Positions 1-5,518 of a stretch of 6,534 bases of DNA are shown here, piece after piece. The notes beneath the pieces are model-generated. The model made no database searches. It had not been told where the DNA came from and was given only the letters and a program-made list of their open reading frames with translations. The translations under genes were made by a program, and so were the position numbers. The stretch's first letter is position 1. Every line of letters begins with the position of its first letter. The stretch comes from Pseudomonadota bacterium. Its GTDB lineage: Bacteria > Pseudomonadota > Alphaproteobacteria > Rhizobiales > Rhizobiaceae. The stretch covers positions 1 to 6,534 of the forward strand of contig JAEWHQ010000023.1 in NCBI GenBank assembly GCA_023387715.1, written 5' to 3'.

Positions 1-164
1 GCAAAAAGAGTGCGCAAATCCTGCGGCGCAGGTTCGTTCAAATCAATCAGCAGTTCAGGCAGCAAGCCTTCACGCAGCATCTTTTGATGCGGACGTAACG
101 GCTTACCGTGACGGCGACCGAAGAAAGCCTCGGTCGCGCGTGATTTTTTCATCTCATCCGACAT
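1..164 (-). CDS. trmB: tRNA (guanine-N7-)-methyltransferase, N-terminal part (partial, runs off the left edge)
   Basis: TrmB transfers a methyl group from S-adenosylmethionine to N7 of guanine-46 in the variable loop of tRNAs, in the cytoplasm. Only the first 54 codons are visible, starting at an ATG (162-164). The segment [18 protein letters not shown] at about residues 10-27, followed by a leucine-rich LLPELLIDL and [10 protein letters not shown], is the characteristic N-terminus of alphaproteobacterial TrmB as I remember it. The SAM-binding fold and catalytic residues lie outside the window. A GGAA ribosome-binding sequence sits 6 bases before the ATG. An in-frame ATG four codons further in is an alternative start. 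The gene begins 11 bases after the metK stop codon, so the two are very probably co-transcribed, placing a SAM user behind the SAM maker. Family assignment is by recognition of the N-terminus only. Confidence 0.85.
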   Translation of the reverse strand, partial: MSDEMKKSRATEAFFGRRHGKPLRPHQKMLREGLLPELLIDLNEPAPQDLRTLF

Positions 165-175
165 AAATATTTCCG

Positions 176-1441
176 TCAGGCAATAAGTGCGTTTTTAAGC
201 GCCTTGCCCAGATCTGTTTTTTCCCATGAGAACGAGCCGTCACGACCCGGCTTGCGGCCAAAATGACCATAAGCAGCAGTCTTGGCATAGATCGGCTTAT
301 TCAGATCCAAATGTTTGCGGATACCGGTTGGCGAAAGATCGACAACTTTACGCAATGCATCTTCAAGTGCAGCTTCATCCACCTTGCCGGTACCATGCAA
401 ATCTACATAGACGGACAAAGGCTGAGCAACGCCGATGGCATATGACAGCTGAATGGTGCAACGATCCGCATATCCGGCAGCAACGACGTTTTTCGCCAGA
501 TAACGGGCAGCATAAGCGGCCGAACGATCCACTTTCGTGGTGTCCTTACCGGAAAATGCACCGCCGCCATGCGGAGCCGCACCACCATAAGTATCAACGA
601 TGATTTTACGGCCTGTCAGACCGGCATCGCCGTCCGGGCCACCGATGACAAATTTGCCGGTCGGATTGATATACCATACGCAATCCTGCGCAATTGGCAG
701 ACCATCAAGCGCTTGCAAAATATAAGGCTCAACAACAGTGCGAACCTTGGCAGAATCCCAGCTTGCATCCAGATGCTGTGTTGACAACACAATCTGGGTG
801 ACTTCGGCAGGCTTGCCGTTCACATAGCGCACGGTGACCTGACTTTTAGCGTCCGGTCCAAGCTTGCCGGCTTCGCCTTCATTGCCATGACGCGCTGCGG
901 CCAGAAGCTCGAGAATTTTATGAGAATAATAAATCGGCGCCGGCATCAGATCAGGCGTTTCACGGCAGGCATAGCCAAACATGATGCCTTGATCGCCTGC
1001 ACCTTCTTCGCCTTGACGGTCAGCAGCATTATCAACGCCTTGCGCAATATCCGCGGATTGCGAATGCAACAGCACGTCGATTTTAACTGTCTTCCAATGG
1101 AAGCCGTCCTGCTCATAACCAATTTCACGAATGGCTTTACGGGCAGCGGAGCGGAAACGAGCCGGATTGATAACCGGATTTCCCTTGTCATCCTTGATGA
1201 CGTTGCCTTGCTTATCCTTTTTCAGGAATGTTTCAGGCACGCGCACTTCACCAGCAATGACCAAACGATTGGTCGTCGCCAAAGTTTCACAAGCGATACG
1301 AACCGTCCAAGGATCGACACCCGAACGGCGCGCCTCCTTGTAAATCATATCAACAATTTCGTCGGAAATACGATCGCATACCTTATCCGGGTGGCCCTCA
1401 GATACGGATTCGCTGGTAAAAAGATAAGAACTGCGCGACAC
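176..1441 (-). CDS. metK: S-adenosylmethionine synthetase (methionine adenosyltransferase)
   Basis: MetK condenses methionine and ATP into S-adenosylmethionine, releasing phosphate and pyrophosphate; it is a cytoplasmic tetramer using Mg2+ and K+. The 421-residue product has the family marks: GHPDK at residues 16-20 (His17 matches the ATP-binding histidine of the N-terminal domain), [12 protein letters not shown] at 147-158, and the glycine-rich [10 protein letters not shown] at 291-300. It is longer than the E. coli enzyme (about 384 residues). Part of the excess is a lysine- and glycine-rich insert at about 74-93; I recall similar length in Brucella and relatives. The start is GTG (1439-1441): the reading frame has a stop 14 codons upstream, there is no ATG before the conserved N-terminus, and AGAGGGG lies 6 bases before the GTG. 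trmB follows 11 bases downstream. Upstream lies a structured 206-base leader. The long plus-strand open frames over this gene are antisense shadows. Confidence 0.98.
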   Translation of the reverse strand: MSRSSYLFTSESVSEGHPDKVCDRISDEIVDMIYKEARRSGVDPWTVRIACETLATTNRLVIAGEVRVPETFLKKDKQGNVIKDDKGNPVINPARFRSAARKAIREIGYEQDGFHWKTVKIDVLLHSQSADIAQGVDNAADRQGEEGAGDQGIMFGYACRETPDLMPAPIYYSHKILELLAAARHGNEGEAGKLGPDAKSQVTVRYVNGKPAEVTQIVLSTQHLDASWDSAKVRTVVEPYILQALDGLPIAQDCVWYINPTGKFVIGGPDGDAGLTGRKIIVDTYGGAAPHGGGAFSGKDTTKVDRSAAYAARYLAKNVVAAGYADRCTIQLSYAIGVAQPLSVYVDLHGTGKVDEAALEDALRKVVDLSPTGIRKHLDLNKPIYAKTAAYGHFGRKPGRDGSFSWEKTDLGKALKNALIA

Positions 1442-1454
1442 GGGAAACCCCTCT
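1442..1454 (-). promoter_or_regulatory. metK ribosome-binding site, partly in a short GGG/CCC hairpin
   Basis: On the minus strand AGAGGGG (1448-1454) stands 6 bases before the GTG start and fixes it. The bases between are TTTCCC, so the G-run can pair with the CCC directly before the start codon (GGG-TTT-CCC). This small hairpin could partly hide the ribosome-binding site. The pairing is seen in the sequence; an effect on translation is inference. Confidence 0.6.
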
Positions 1455-1464
1455 AGAAAATCTT

Positions 1465-1482
1465 GCGGAGCCAGATCTCCGC
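1465..1482 (-). promoter_or_regulatory. GC-rich hairpin in the metK leader, possible attenuator
   Basis: On the minus strand GCGGAG and CTCCGC form a perfect 6-bp stem with the 6-base loop ATCTGG. AAGATTTTCT follows and then the metK ribosome-binding site. A GC stem followed by a short, displaced T-run looks like a weak intrinsic terminator or attenuator, but the T-run is only four bases long and begins four bases after the stem. It may equally be a spacer hairpin within the leader. It lies 23 bases upstream of the metK start codon. Confidence 0.4.
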
Positions 1483-1499
1483 TTCAGACAAGCACAGTA

Positions 1500-1555
1500 A
1501 AGGCGATTTATCGGATGTAAACACAAGAAATGTACATACCCGAAACTATCGCCTT
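1500..1555 (-). promoter_or_regulatory. 8-bp inverted repeat with inner stems in the metK leader (candidate structured RNA)
   Basis: On the minus strand AAGGCGAT (1548-1555) and ATCGCCTT (1500-1507) are perfect complements 40 bases apart. Inside them TCGG can pair with CCGA and ATGTA with TACAT, separated by an internal loop and a two-base bulge, so the whole 56-base segment can fold into one long irregular hairpin. No T-tract follows, so it is not a plain terminator. It ends 58 bases before the metK start. I could not match it to the SAM-II, SAM-V, SAM/SAH or SAH riboswitch patterns I remember. The metK promoter is unclear: TTGACG at 1590-1595 resembles a -35 box, but no good -10 box follows at 16-18 bases. 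Confidence 0.4.
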
Positions 1556-1647
1556 AACTTTTTATGTCTTTGCCAACATAGTTCTTTAGCGTCAACAGCA
1601 ATTGTGCCGATAACACTCTTCTCATCACTAATTGTTGAGGGAAACGA

Positions 1648-2058
1648 TTATTCCGCGTCCGGATCCAGCGTCTTGACCAGATCAATAATTTTGCGGCGGA
1701 TTTTAGGGTCGGTAATTTTGGTGAAAGCGCGTGTCAGCTGAACACCTTCATTAGAATTCATGAAATCGACGATATAGGTTGAATCATTATCTTCGGCAAA
1801 ACCGGCAGCCTGGGTTTCAGAACCCGGCGCATCTTCAAAGAAAAAAGAAACAGGGACATTGAGAATGGAGGAAATGGCTTGCAAACGGCTGGCGCCAACG
1901 CGATTTGTGCCTTTTTCATATTTTTGAATCTGCTGGAAGGTAATGCCTAAACTTTCGCCCAGCTTTTCCTGACTAAAGCCCAGCATATTCCGGCGCAGGC
2001 GGATACGGCTGCCTACGTGGATATCAATCGGGTTGGGCTTCTTTTTATTCTGTACCAT
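1648..2058 (-). CDS. phrR: XRE-family helix-turn-helix regulator, PhrR-like
   Basis: A 136-residue DNA-binding protein. Residues about 15-71 form an HTH_3/XRE domain: GSRIRLRRNMLGFSQEKLG, then the turn and recognition helix ITFQQIQKYEKGTNRV, then a fourth helix through SSILNVPVSFFF. The C-terminal half (72-136) has an acidic linker and a helical tail with VQLTRAFTKI and RRKIIDLVKTL, probably for dimerisation. The wording and the place between lnt and metK match the gene called phrR beside actA (an lnt homologue) in Sinorhizobium, reported there as induced by low pH. That link is from memory and from gene order, and the target genes here are unknown. The ATG (2056-2058) is supported by GAGGAG 6 bases upstream. 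The gene has its own candidate promoter and a long leader. No metabolite-binding domain is visible. Confidence 0.88.
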   Translation of the reverse strand: MVQNKKKPNPIDIHVGSRIRLRRNMLGFSQEKLGESLGITFQQIQKYEKGTNRVGASRLQAISSILNVPVSFFFEDAPGSETQAAGFAEDNDSTYIVDFMNSNEGVQLTRAFTKITDPKIRRKIIDLVKTLDPDAE

Positions 2059-2064
2059 TCAATG

Positions 2065-2082
2065 CTCCTCGCGATTTGCGAG
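2065..2082 (-). promoter_or_regulatory. Hairpin overlapping the ribosome-binding site of the phrR-like gene
   Basis: On the minus strand CTCGC (2078-2082) and GCGAG (2068-2072) form a perfect 5-bp stem with loop AAATC. The second arm shares GAG with the Shine-Dalgarno GAGGAG (2065-2070), which lies 6 bases before the ATG. If the stem forms, half of the ribosome-binding site is buried. The geometry is visible; control of translation is inference. Confidence 0.4.
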
Positions 2083-2103
2083 CTTCCCTGTACGTGCTTC
2101 CCT
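2082..2103. repeat. Direct repeat in the phrR-like leader (two copies, 14-base period)
   Basis: The plus strand reads GCTTCCCT (2082-2089), GTACGT, GCTTCCCT (2096-2103). The eight-base units are exact copies. They lie 24 bases upstream of the start codon, well downstream of the candidate promoter, so they would be in the transcribed leader. A spacing of 14 bases does not put both copies on the same helix face. No known binding site is recognised. Confidence 0.4.
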
Positions 2104-2190
2104 CAACGGTACAACACCATACGATTTCAAATTACGTGATATTCTGAGACTGCGCTGCTATGTGATTTCAAAATGTCAGCATGATGAAAC

Positions 2191-2220
2191 TATAACAACC
2201 GATGAAAATTGCGATGTCAA
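2191..2220 (-). promoter_or_regulatory. Candidate sigma-70-type promoter of the phrR-like gene
   Basis: On the minus strand TTGACA (2215-2220) is a perfect -35 hexamer. GTTATA (2191-2196), within TTGTTATAGTTT, is a plausible -10 hexamer at 18 bases; the alternatives TTATAG and TATAGT need 19-20 bases. This is the best promoter match in the window's intergenic regions and would give a leader of about 125 bases before the regulator's ATG. It suggests that the regulator, and perhaps metK-trmB, are transcribed apart from the lnt operon. Confidence 0.6.
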
Positions 2221-2225
2221 TCGCA
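2210..2225. promoter_or_regulatory. 16-bp palindrome over the -35 box, candidate operator
   Basis: The minus strand reads TGCGAT-TGAC-ATCGCA: perfect 6-bp arms around four bases. The -35 hexamer TTGACA spans the spacer plus one base of each arm, so a dimeric repressor bound here would block RNA polymerase. XRE regulators commonly bind such dyads and repress themselves, which makes autoregulation by the downstream gene the simplest guess. No second copy of the full palindrome was noticed elsewhere in the window. Confidence 0.5.
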
Positions 2226-2226
2226 C

Positions 2227-2264
2227 TGTGGTTTTCTTTTATACACATTTGCTAATAAACCACA
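2227..2264. repeat. 8-bp inverted repeat upstream of the phrR-like promoter
   Basis: TGTGGTTT (2227-2234) and AAACCACA (2257-2264) are perfect complements separated by 22 AT-rich bases. They lie directly upstream of the -35 palindrome and about 50-90 bases beyond the lnt stop. No T-run follows on either strand, so a plain intrinsic terminator is unlikely. It could bind a protein or form a 3' end structure of the lnt transcript. Confidence 0.35.
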
Positions 2265-2274
2265 AAGTAGTAAT

Positions 2275-2289
2275 GTGGAAAAATTCCAC
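2275..2289. repeat. Short hairpin in the lnt 3' flank
   Basis: GTGGAA-AAA-TTCCAC gives 6-bp perfect arms with a three-base loop, 25-40 bases after the lnt stop codon. The minus-strand transcript would have TTT as the loop and no T-run after it. It may contribute to a transcript 3' end, but is not a classical terminator. Confidence 0.35.
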
Positions 2290-2291
2290 GT

Positions 2292-2313
2292 CTTACGCGA
2301 AGCCTTACGCGAA
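2292..2313. repeat. Tandem direct repeat just after the lnt stop
   Basis: CTTACGCGAA occurs exactly at 2292-2301 and 2304-2313, a 12-base period with GC between the copies. The second copy ends one base before the lnt stop codon region. It looks like a small local duplication in a low-complexity tract. Confidence 0.45.
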
Positions 2314-2360
2314 TTCATTCATTCCCCCCATTCGAATTCCGCATTTGCGGTAAAACCGCA
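2309..2360. repeat. Cluster of overlapping inverted repeats across the end of lnt
   Basis: On the plus strand GCGAATTC (2309-2316) pairs with GAATTCCGC (2334-2342, one bulged base), with an ATTC-repeat and a run of six C in the loop. CCGC (2339-2342), GCGG (2347-2350) and CCGC (2356-2359) make two mutually exclusive hairpins; the second extends to TGCGGT-AAA-ACCGCA (2346-2360). The cluster covers the last dozen or so codons and the stop of lnt. It could be a transcript 3' end structure or the scar of a rearrangement. Confidence 0.4.
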
Positions 2361-3814
2361 TCGACAACGCCAACCTCATTCAGGTTCAGCGAGGCGATGA
2401 TTCGGCCATAACTATCGGTTACAGCCGATATGCCGTTATTGGCGGCACGCAACAGCGGCATTTTCTGCTCCACTGCACGCAATTGCGCCTGCCTGAAATG
2501 CTGGTAAGGCCCCGGTGTATTGCCATACCACGCATCATTGGTGACATTGACAATGGCACTGGCACGCTCTCCCTCGTAGCCCAGTTCATTGGCAAAAATC
2601 GCCTCGTAGCAAATCAATGGCAGGATAGCCAGATGCTCACCGATTTTCAGTGAATGACGGCTTTTTCCGGCTTTGAAACCGCCCGGCATTTCCACAACTT
2701 CTTGCAAGCCCAGTGCCCGTAAAACACCTTCCAGTGGCAAATATTCGCCAAAAGGCACCAGATGCACCTTGTCAAAAGAGCTGACAATAAAGCCCTGATC
2801 ATTAATCACGGTGATTGAATTATAATAATTGAGCCCCTGCGGCGTCTCTTCCTCACGCACCGCGCCAACCATAAGCAATTGCCCGTCCTGCAACACTTCA
2901 GCAATACGCGCCAAAGCATTCGGCGTCTGGCTCAAAATATAAGGAACCGATGTTTCCGGCCAGATAATAATATCAGGACGCGGCGCACCATTTTGCGGTG
3001 CTTGCGCCGTCAGGCTTAAATGGCGCTCAAAAATATTACGTCGCTCGGCATTGTCCCATTTGATATCCTGCGCAATCGATGGTTGCACAATACGGATATG
3101 CGGGTTGTTTGCAGCCACCTCAACCGGTTGTTGAAGTTGCCATGCGCCATAGCCCAAATGACAAACAACAAGTACCACCCAAATAGCCATGCCGCTTAAC
3201 CTGTGACGCTTGTCCGCTAGCAAGGCAGGCATGGCAAAAACCATAACCGCCAGCACATTCATGCCGCTCAGGCCAATCAGCTTGGCAGATTGCATGAATA
3301 AGGGCGCCGGCATTACCGTATAGCCAACAGCATTCCACGGAAATCCGGTCAGAATAAAGCTGCGGATATATTCAACCAGACCAAAAGCCAGACTCAGCGC
3401 CAGAATACGCCCCAAACCCGGCGACCAGCAAAGCTTTGCCAGAACGGTGGCAAAGCCATAAAAAAGCGCTAAAAAGGCAGGCAAACCAAGCACAGCAAGA
3501 GGTAGTGCCCAGGCAAATTGCTCGGCATCCACCAAAAGTGCGGCACCAATCCACCATAAGCCACCGACAAAATAGCCAAAGCCAAACCACCAGCCGGTGG
3601 CAAAGGCAGGCAAATGCCTGCGCAACCTACCTTTGCCCGTTTGTGCAACAGGCCGGTCAAGCAGCCAGACCAGCATCGGAAAAGCGATAAACCCAACCGG
3701 CAAAAAATCATACGGAGGAAGCGCCAGCGTCAAAAGCAAACCAGCCGAGAGGCTTAGAAGGCGATGCGGCCATTTCCCTGACAGGGTTATTTTTTGAGCC
3801 AATTGCGCAAACAT
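2315..3814 (-). CDS. lnt: Apolipoprotein N-acyltransferase, lacking the usual C-terminal membrane helix
   Basis: Lnt adds the third acyl chain to the N-terminal cysteine of diacylglyceryl lipoproteins, using phospholipid as donor, on the periplasmic face of the inner membrane. The 499-residue product begins with hydrophobic segments at roughly 18-34, 38-52, 72-92, 102-128, 135-155, 180-200 and 207-222. A nitrilase-type domain follows (about 238-488). Its catalytic triad is visible: Glu287 in WPETSVPY, Lys349 in FDKVHLVPFGEYLP, and Cys402 in LICYEAIF; NDAWYG follows at 426-431. E. coli Lnt has an eighth membrane helix after the nitrilase domain. Here the protein stops about ten polar residues after DAVLPQ and no such helix is encoded in any frame nearby. 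The start ATG (3812-3814) has AGGGA 5 bases upstream. Sinorhizobium actA, an acid-tolerance gene, is a homologue as I recall. corC lies upstream, probably in the same operon. Confidence 0.95.
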   Translation of the reverse strand: MFAQLAQKITLSGKWPHRLLSLSAGLLLTLALPPYDFLPVGFIAFPMLVWLLDRPVAQTGKGRLRRHLPAFATGWWFGFGYFVGGLWWIGAALLVDAEQFAWALPLAVLGLPAFLALFYGFATVLAKLCWSPGLGRILALSLAFGLVEYIRSFILTGFPWNAVGYTVMPAPLFMQSAKLIGLSGMNVLAVMVFAMPALLADKRHRLSGMAIWVVLVVCHLGYGAWQLQQPVEVAANNPHIRIVQPSIAQDIKWDNAERRNIFERHLSLTAQAPQNGAPRPDIIIWPETSVPYILSQTPNALARIAEVLQDGQLLMVGAVREEETPQGLNYYNSITVINDQGFIVSSFDKVHLVPFGEYLPLEGVLRALGLQEVVEMPGGFKAGKSRHSLKIGEHLAILPLICYEAIFANELGYEGERASAIVNVTNDAWYGNTPGPYQHFRQAQLRAVEQKMPLLRAANNGISAVTDSYGRIIASLNLNEVGVVDAVLPQMRNSNGGNE

Positions 3815-3846
3815 GAAAATCCCTATCAGGTGCAGATCAGTTCAAT

Positions 3847-3896
3847 AACAGGCGAAAAGCATTGCTGACACAACTGTTTTCGCCTGTTTGTTTTTT
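3847..3896 (+). terminator. 12-bp hairpin with T-tract facing the plus strand, between corC and lnt
   Basis: AACAGGCGAAAA (3847-3858) and TTTTCGCCTGTT (3877-3888) are perfect complements around an 18-base loop. On the plus strand T-G-TTTTTT follows, the form of an intrinsic terminator, and the T-run overlaps the corC stop codon. On the minus strand, the direction of the genes, the stem is followed only by ATTGAA, so termination there should be weak; it may act as a partial terminator or protect the 3' end of a processed corC message. No plus-strand gene is present for it to serve. Confidence 0.6.
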
Positions 3897-4977
3897 AATG
3901 TTCGGTCAGATGTTCTTCGCCGGATTTTGTTGCTACACCGGCACGCGCCTGACGACGGCGATCGGCTGCAGACAGCGGAATAATCCGCACCCGACGAATG
4001 CGTCGCGGATCAACTTCCAGCACATGAAACTCATAACCCGGAATGGCCTGCACCACCTCGCCGCGTGACGGAATACGCCCCAGCACCGAGAAAATCAGAC
4101 CGCCAACCGTGTCCACATCCTCGCCATGCTCGCCAACGACAAAAGACGGGCCGATTTTTTCGGTCAGTTCATCCAGATCAGCACGCGCATCAACGACAAA
4201 AATGCCGTCCGCTTCCTGCAAGATCATGATTTCTTCGTCATCATGCTCGTCTTCAATATCGCCGACGACCATTTCAACAATATCTTCCAGCGACACCAGA
4301 CCATCGGTGCCGCCATATTCGTCAATAACCAGCGCCATCTGAATGTGGCTGGCCTGCATACGCGCCATCAGGCCGCTGGCCAACATGGATGGCGGCACAA
4401 ACAGCACTTTACGCATCAGGTTGAGTTCGCCGATGGTCTTGGTCAGATCAATACGGCCAATATCAAATTTGGTTGGTGTGCTGCCGGCAGTTTTTGTTGT
4501 TGCGCCATTACGACGGCCAGCTTTCTGGCGTGACTGACGGGTGATGAAATTCAACACGTCGCGAATATGGATCATACCGCGCGGATCATCGAGCGTTTCA
4601 GCATAGACCGGCATGCGTGAATGGCCGGATTTTTCAAATTGCTCCAGCACTTCGCCAAGCGGCGTTGAGATTTCCACTGCTTCCACATCGGCGCGCGGGA
4701 TCATCACATCTTCAACGCGGATTTCGCGCAAGCGCAAAATATTATTGAGCATCGCCCGTTCTTCAGGCGAGAAAACCGTGTCGGTACTATCCTGCTCGGA
4801 CAGAGCGTCTGCCAGATCTTCACGCAATGAAGATGTTTGGCGACTGCGTAAAAACGGCAAAAAATTGCCTAAGAAAGAGCGCTTCTCTGTTGGAGAGGCT
4901 CTGTGCGTACTCTGCCCCTCCGGATCAGAATTTTGCGGGGCATCGCCCGACGGGGGAACACTAGTTTGATCAGACAT
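3895..4977 (-). CDS. corC: CorC/TlyC (HlyC) family CBS-domain protein
   Basis: A 360-residue cytosolic protein of the CorC/HlyC/YbeX family. Members are often annotated as hemolysin or magnesium/cobalt efflux protein; the link to metal efflux and membrane integrity is from the family and not proven here. Order: a proline- and serine-rich, probably disordered N-terminus (1-45); a helical segment; CBS domain 1 from VMIPRADVEAVE (91-102) through SRMPVYAETLDDPRGMIHIRDVL; a basic linker at 148-170; CBS domain 2 from VLFVPPSM (191-198) through VIDEYGGTDGLVSLEDIVEMVVGDI; and a CorC_HlyC domain from about 255 to 335. No membrane segment or DUF21 domain is present. I chose the ATG at 4975-4977, two bases after the ybeY stop; a TTG two codons earlier overlaps that stop and is less likely. 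No strong Shine-Dalgarno is seen, so translation is probably coupled to ybeY. The last bases overlap a hairpin T-tract. Confidence 0.93.
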   Translation of the reverse strand: MSDQTSVPPSGDAPQNSDPEGQSTHRASPTEKRSFLGNFLPFLRSRQTSSLREDLADALSEQDSTDTVFSPEERAMLNNILRLREIRVEDVMIPRADVEAVEISTPLGEVLEQFEKSGHSRMPVYAETLDDPRGMIHIRDVLNFITRQSRQKAGRRNGATTKTAGSTPTKFDIGRIDLTKTIGELNLMRKVLFVPPSMLASGLMARMQASHIQMALVIDEYGGTDGLVSLEDIVEMVVGDIEDEHDDEEIMILQEADGIFVVDARADLDELTEKIGPSFVVGEHGEDVDTVGGLIFSVLGRIPSRGEVVQAIPGYEFHVLEVDPRRIRRVRIIPLSAADRRRQARAGVATKSGEEHLTEH

Positions 4978-4979
4978 GG

Positions 4980-5474
4980 TCAACCGGCTTTGTTAGGTGA
5001 AAGGGTTTGTGAATAAGGATCGGGAATAGCAAGAGCGGCCAAAATATCGCGCTCCCATTGTTCCATAAGTTCTGCCTCGGCATCATCTTCATGGTCATAG
5101 CCAAGCAGATGTAAAAATCCGTGCACAATCATATGGTTCAAATGATGATCGAAGGGTTTTCCTTCTTCCTGCGCTTCGCGCATTACGGTTTCGCGCGCGA
5201 TGACAATATCGCCGAGCATAGGCCCGGGCTTGGTGCCCGCTTTGACAGGAAAGGCCGGAAAAGACAAAACATTGGTTGCCTTATCCTTGTTGCGCCATTG
5301 CGCATTCAGCTCCTGAATAGAAGCATCATCGGTAAAAACGAGGCTTAGCTCTGTTTCCCCTTCATCGGTAAAAAGGCTTTTCCATGCGGCATCAACCGCT
5401 TTTTGTGCCACTTGGAGTAAGGCGTCCTCTTCAGGCCAGCCTTCCGCCTCTATCAATATATCGATGTCGATCAC
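4980..5474 (-). CDS. ybeY: Endoribonuclease YbeY (16S rRNA maturation and ribosome quality control)
   Basis: YbeY is a zinc-dependent single-strand RNase involved in 3' end maturation of 16S rRNA and late 70S quality control. Counting from the chosen start, the product is 164 residues, normal for the family. It shows the metal motif H-x3-H-x5-H in [11 protein letters not shown] (His118, His122, His128), the conserved Arg61 in [17 protein letters not shown] at 68-76, and [14 protein letters not shown] at 84-97. The start is uncertain. GTG (5472-5474) gives [13 protein letters not shown], which resembles the usual family N-terminus, but has no clear ribosome-binding site. The frame stays open 31 codons further to a TTG at 5567, without a good start or ribosome-binding site. 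An out-of-frame ATG with an AAGGA just upstream lies between. The stop is two bases before the corC ATG, so the two are probably translationally coupled. The neighbour phoH is a common functional partner. Confidence 0.93.
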   Translation of the reverse strand: MIDIDILIEAEGWPEEDALLQVAQKAVDAAWKSLFTDEGETELSLVFTDDASIQELNAQWRNKDKATNVLSFPAFPVKAGTKPGPMLGDIVIARETVMREAQEEGKPFDHHLNHMIVHGFLHLLGYDHEDDAEAELMEQWERDILAALAIPDPYSQTLSPNKAG

Positions 5475-5497
5475 TTTTAAAACGGCAGTTGCGGCTA

Positions 5498-5518
5498 TTA
5501 AGAAACCGGCTGACGCAT
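5498..5518 (-). other. Possible six-codon leader ORF before ybeY
   Basis: On the minus strand ATG CGT CAG CCG GTT TCT is followed by TAA and TAG. AAAGGA ends two bases before the ATG, a tight but possible spacing, and TAAGAGAAAGGA is the only purine-rich stretch in this gap. The ORF is out of frame with ybeY and ends 23 bases before its likely GTG start. It could be a leader peptide feeding re-initiation at ybeY, the remnant of a frameshifted start, or chance. Confidence 0.25.

Noticed and set aside
226..603. A 125-codon plus-strand open frame opposite metK
   Set aside because: Low-complexity, histidine/arginine-rich translation with no family resemblance; explained by the codon pattern of metK.
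887..1456. A 189-codon open frame on the plus strand opposite metK
   Set aside because: It lies wholly antisense to a clearly conserved gene apart from its last few bases, has no recognisable domain and an arginine/isoleucine-rich composition typical of a shadow frame.
1442..1647. A known SAM-II, SAM-V, SAM/SAH or SAH riboswitch before metK
   Set aside because: The conserved core segments I remember for these classes are not visible. A covariance-model search would be needed to settle it, so only a candidate structured leader is reported.
2033..2400. Small plus-strand open frames across the lnt-phrR gap
   Set aside because: They run through the promoter, repeats and ends of both neighbouring genes, and their translations resemble nothing known.
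4043..4533. Two plus-strand open frames opposite corC, one very serine/threonine-rich
   Set aside because: Antisense shadows of the CBS-domain gene; composition mirrors its codons and no good start signals are present.
4978..4983. TTG start two codons upstream for corC
   Set aside because: It overlaps the ybeY stop and gives only two extra residues; the ATG at 4975-4977 directly behind the stop is the simpler start.
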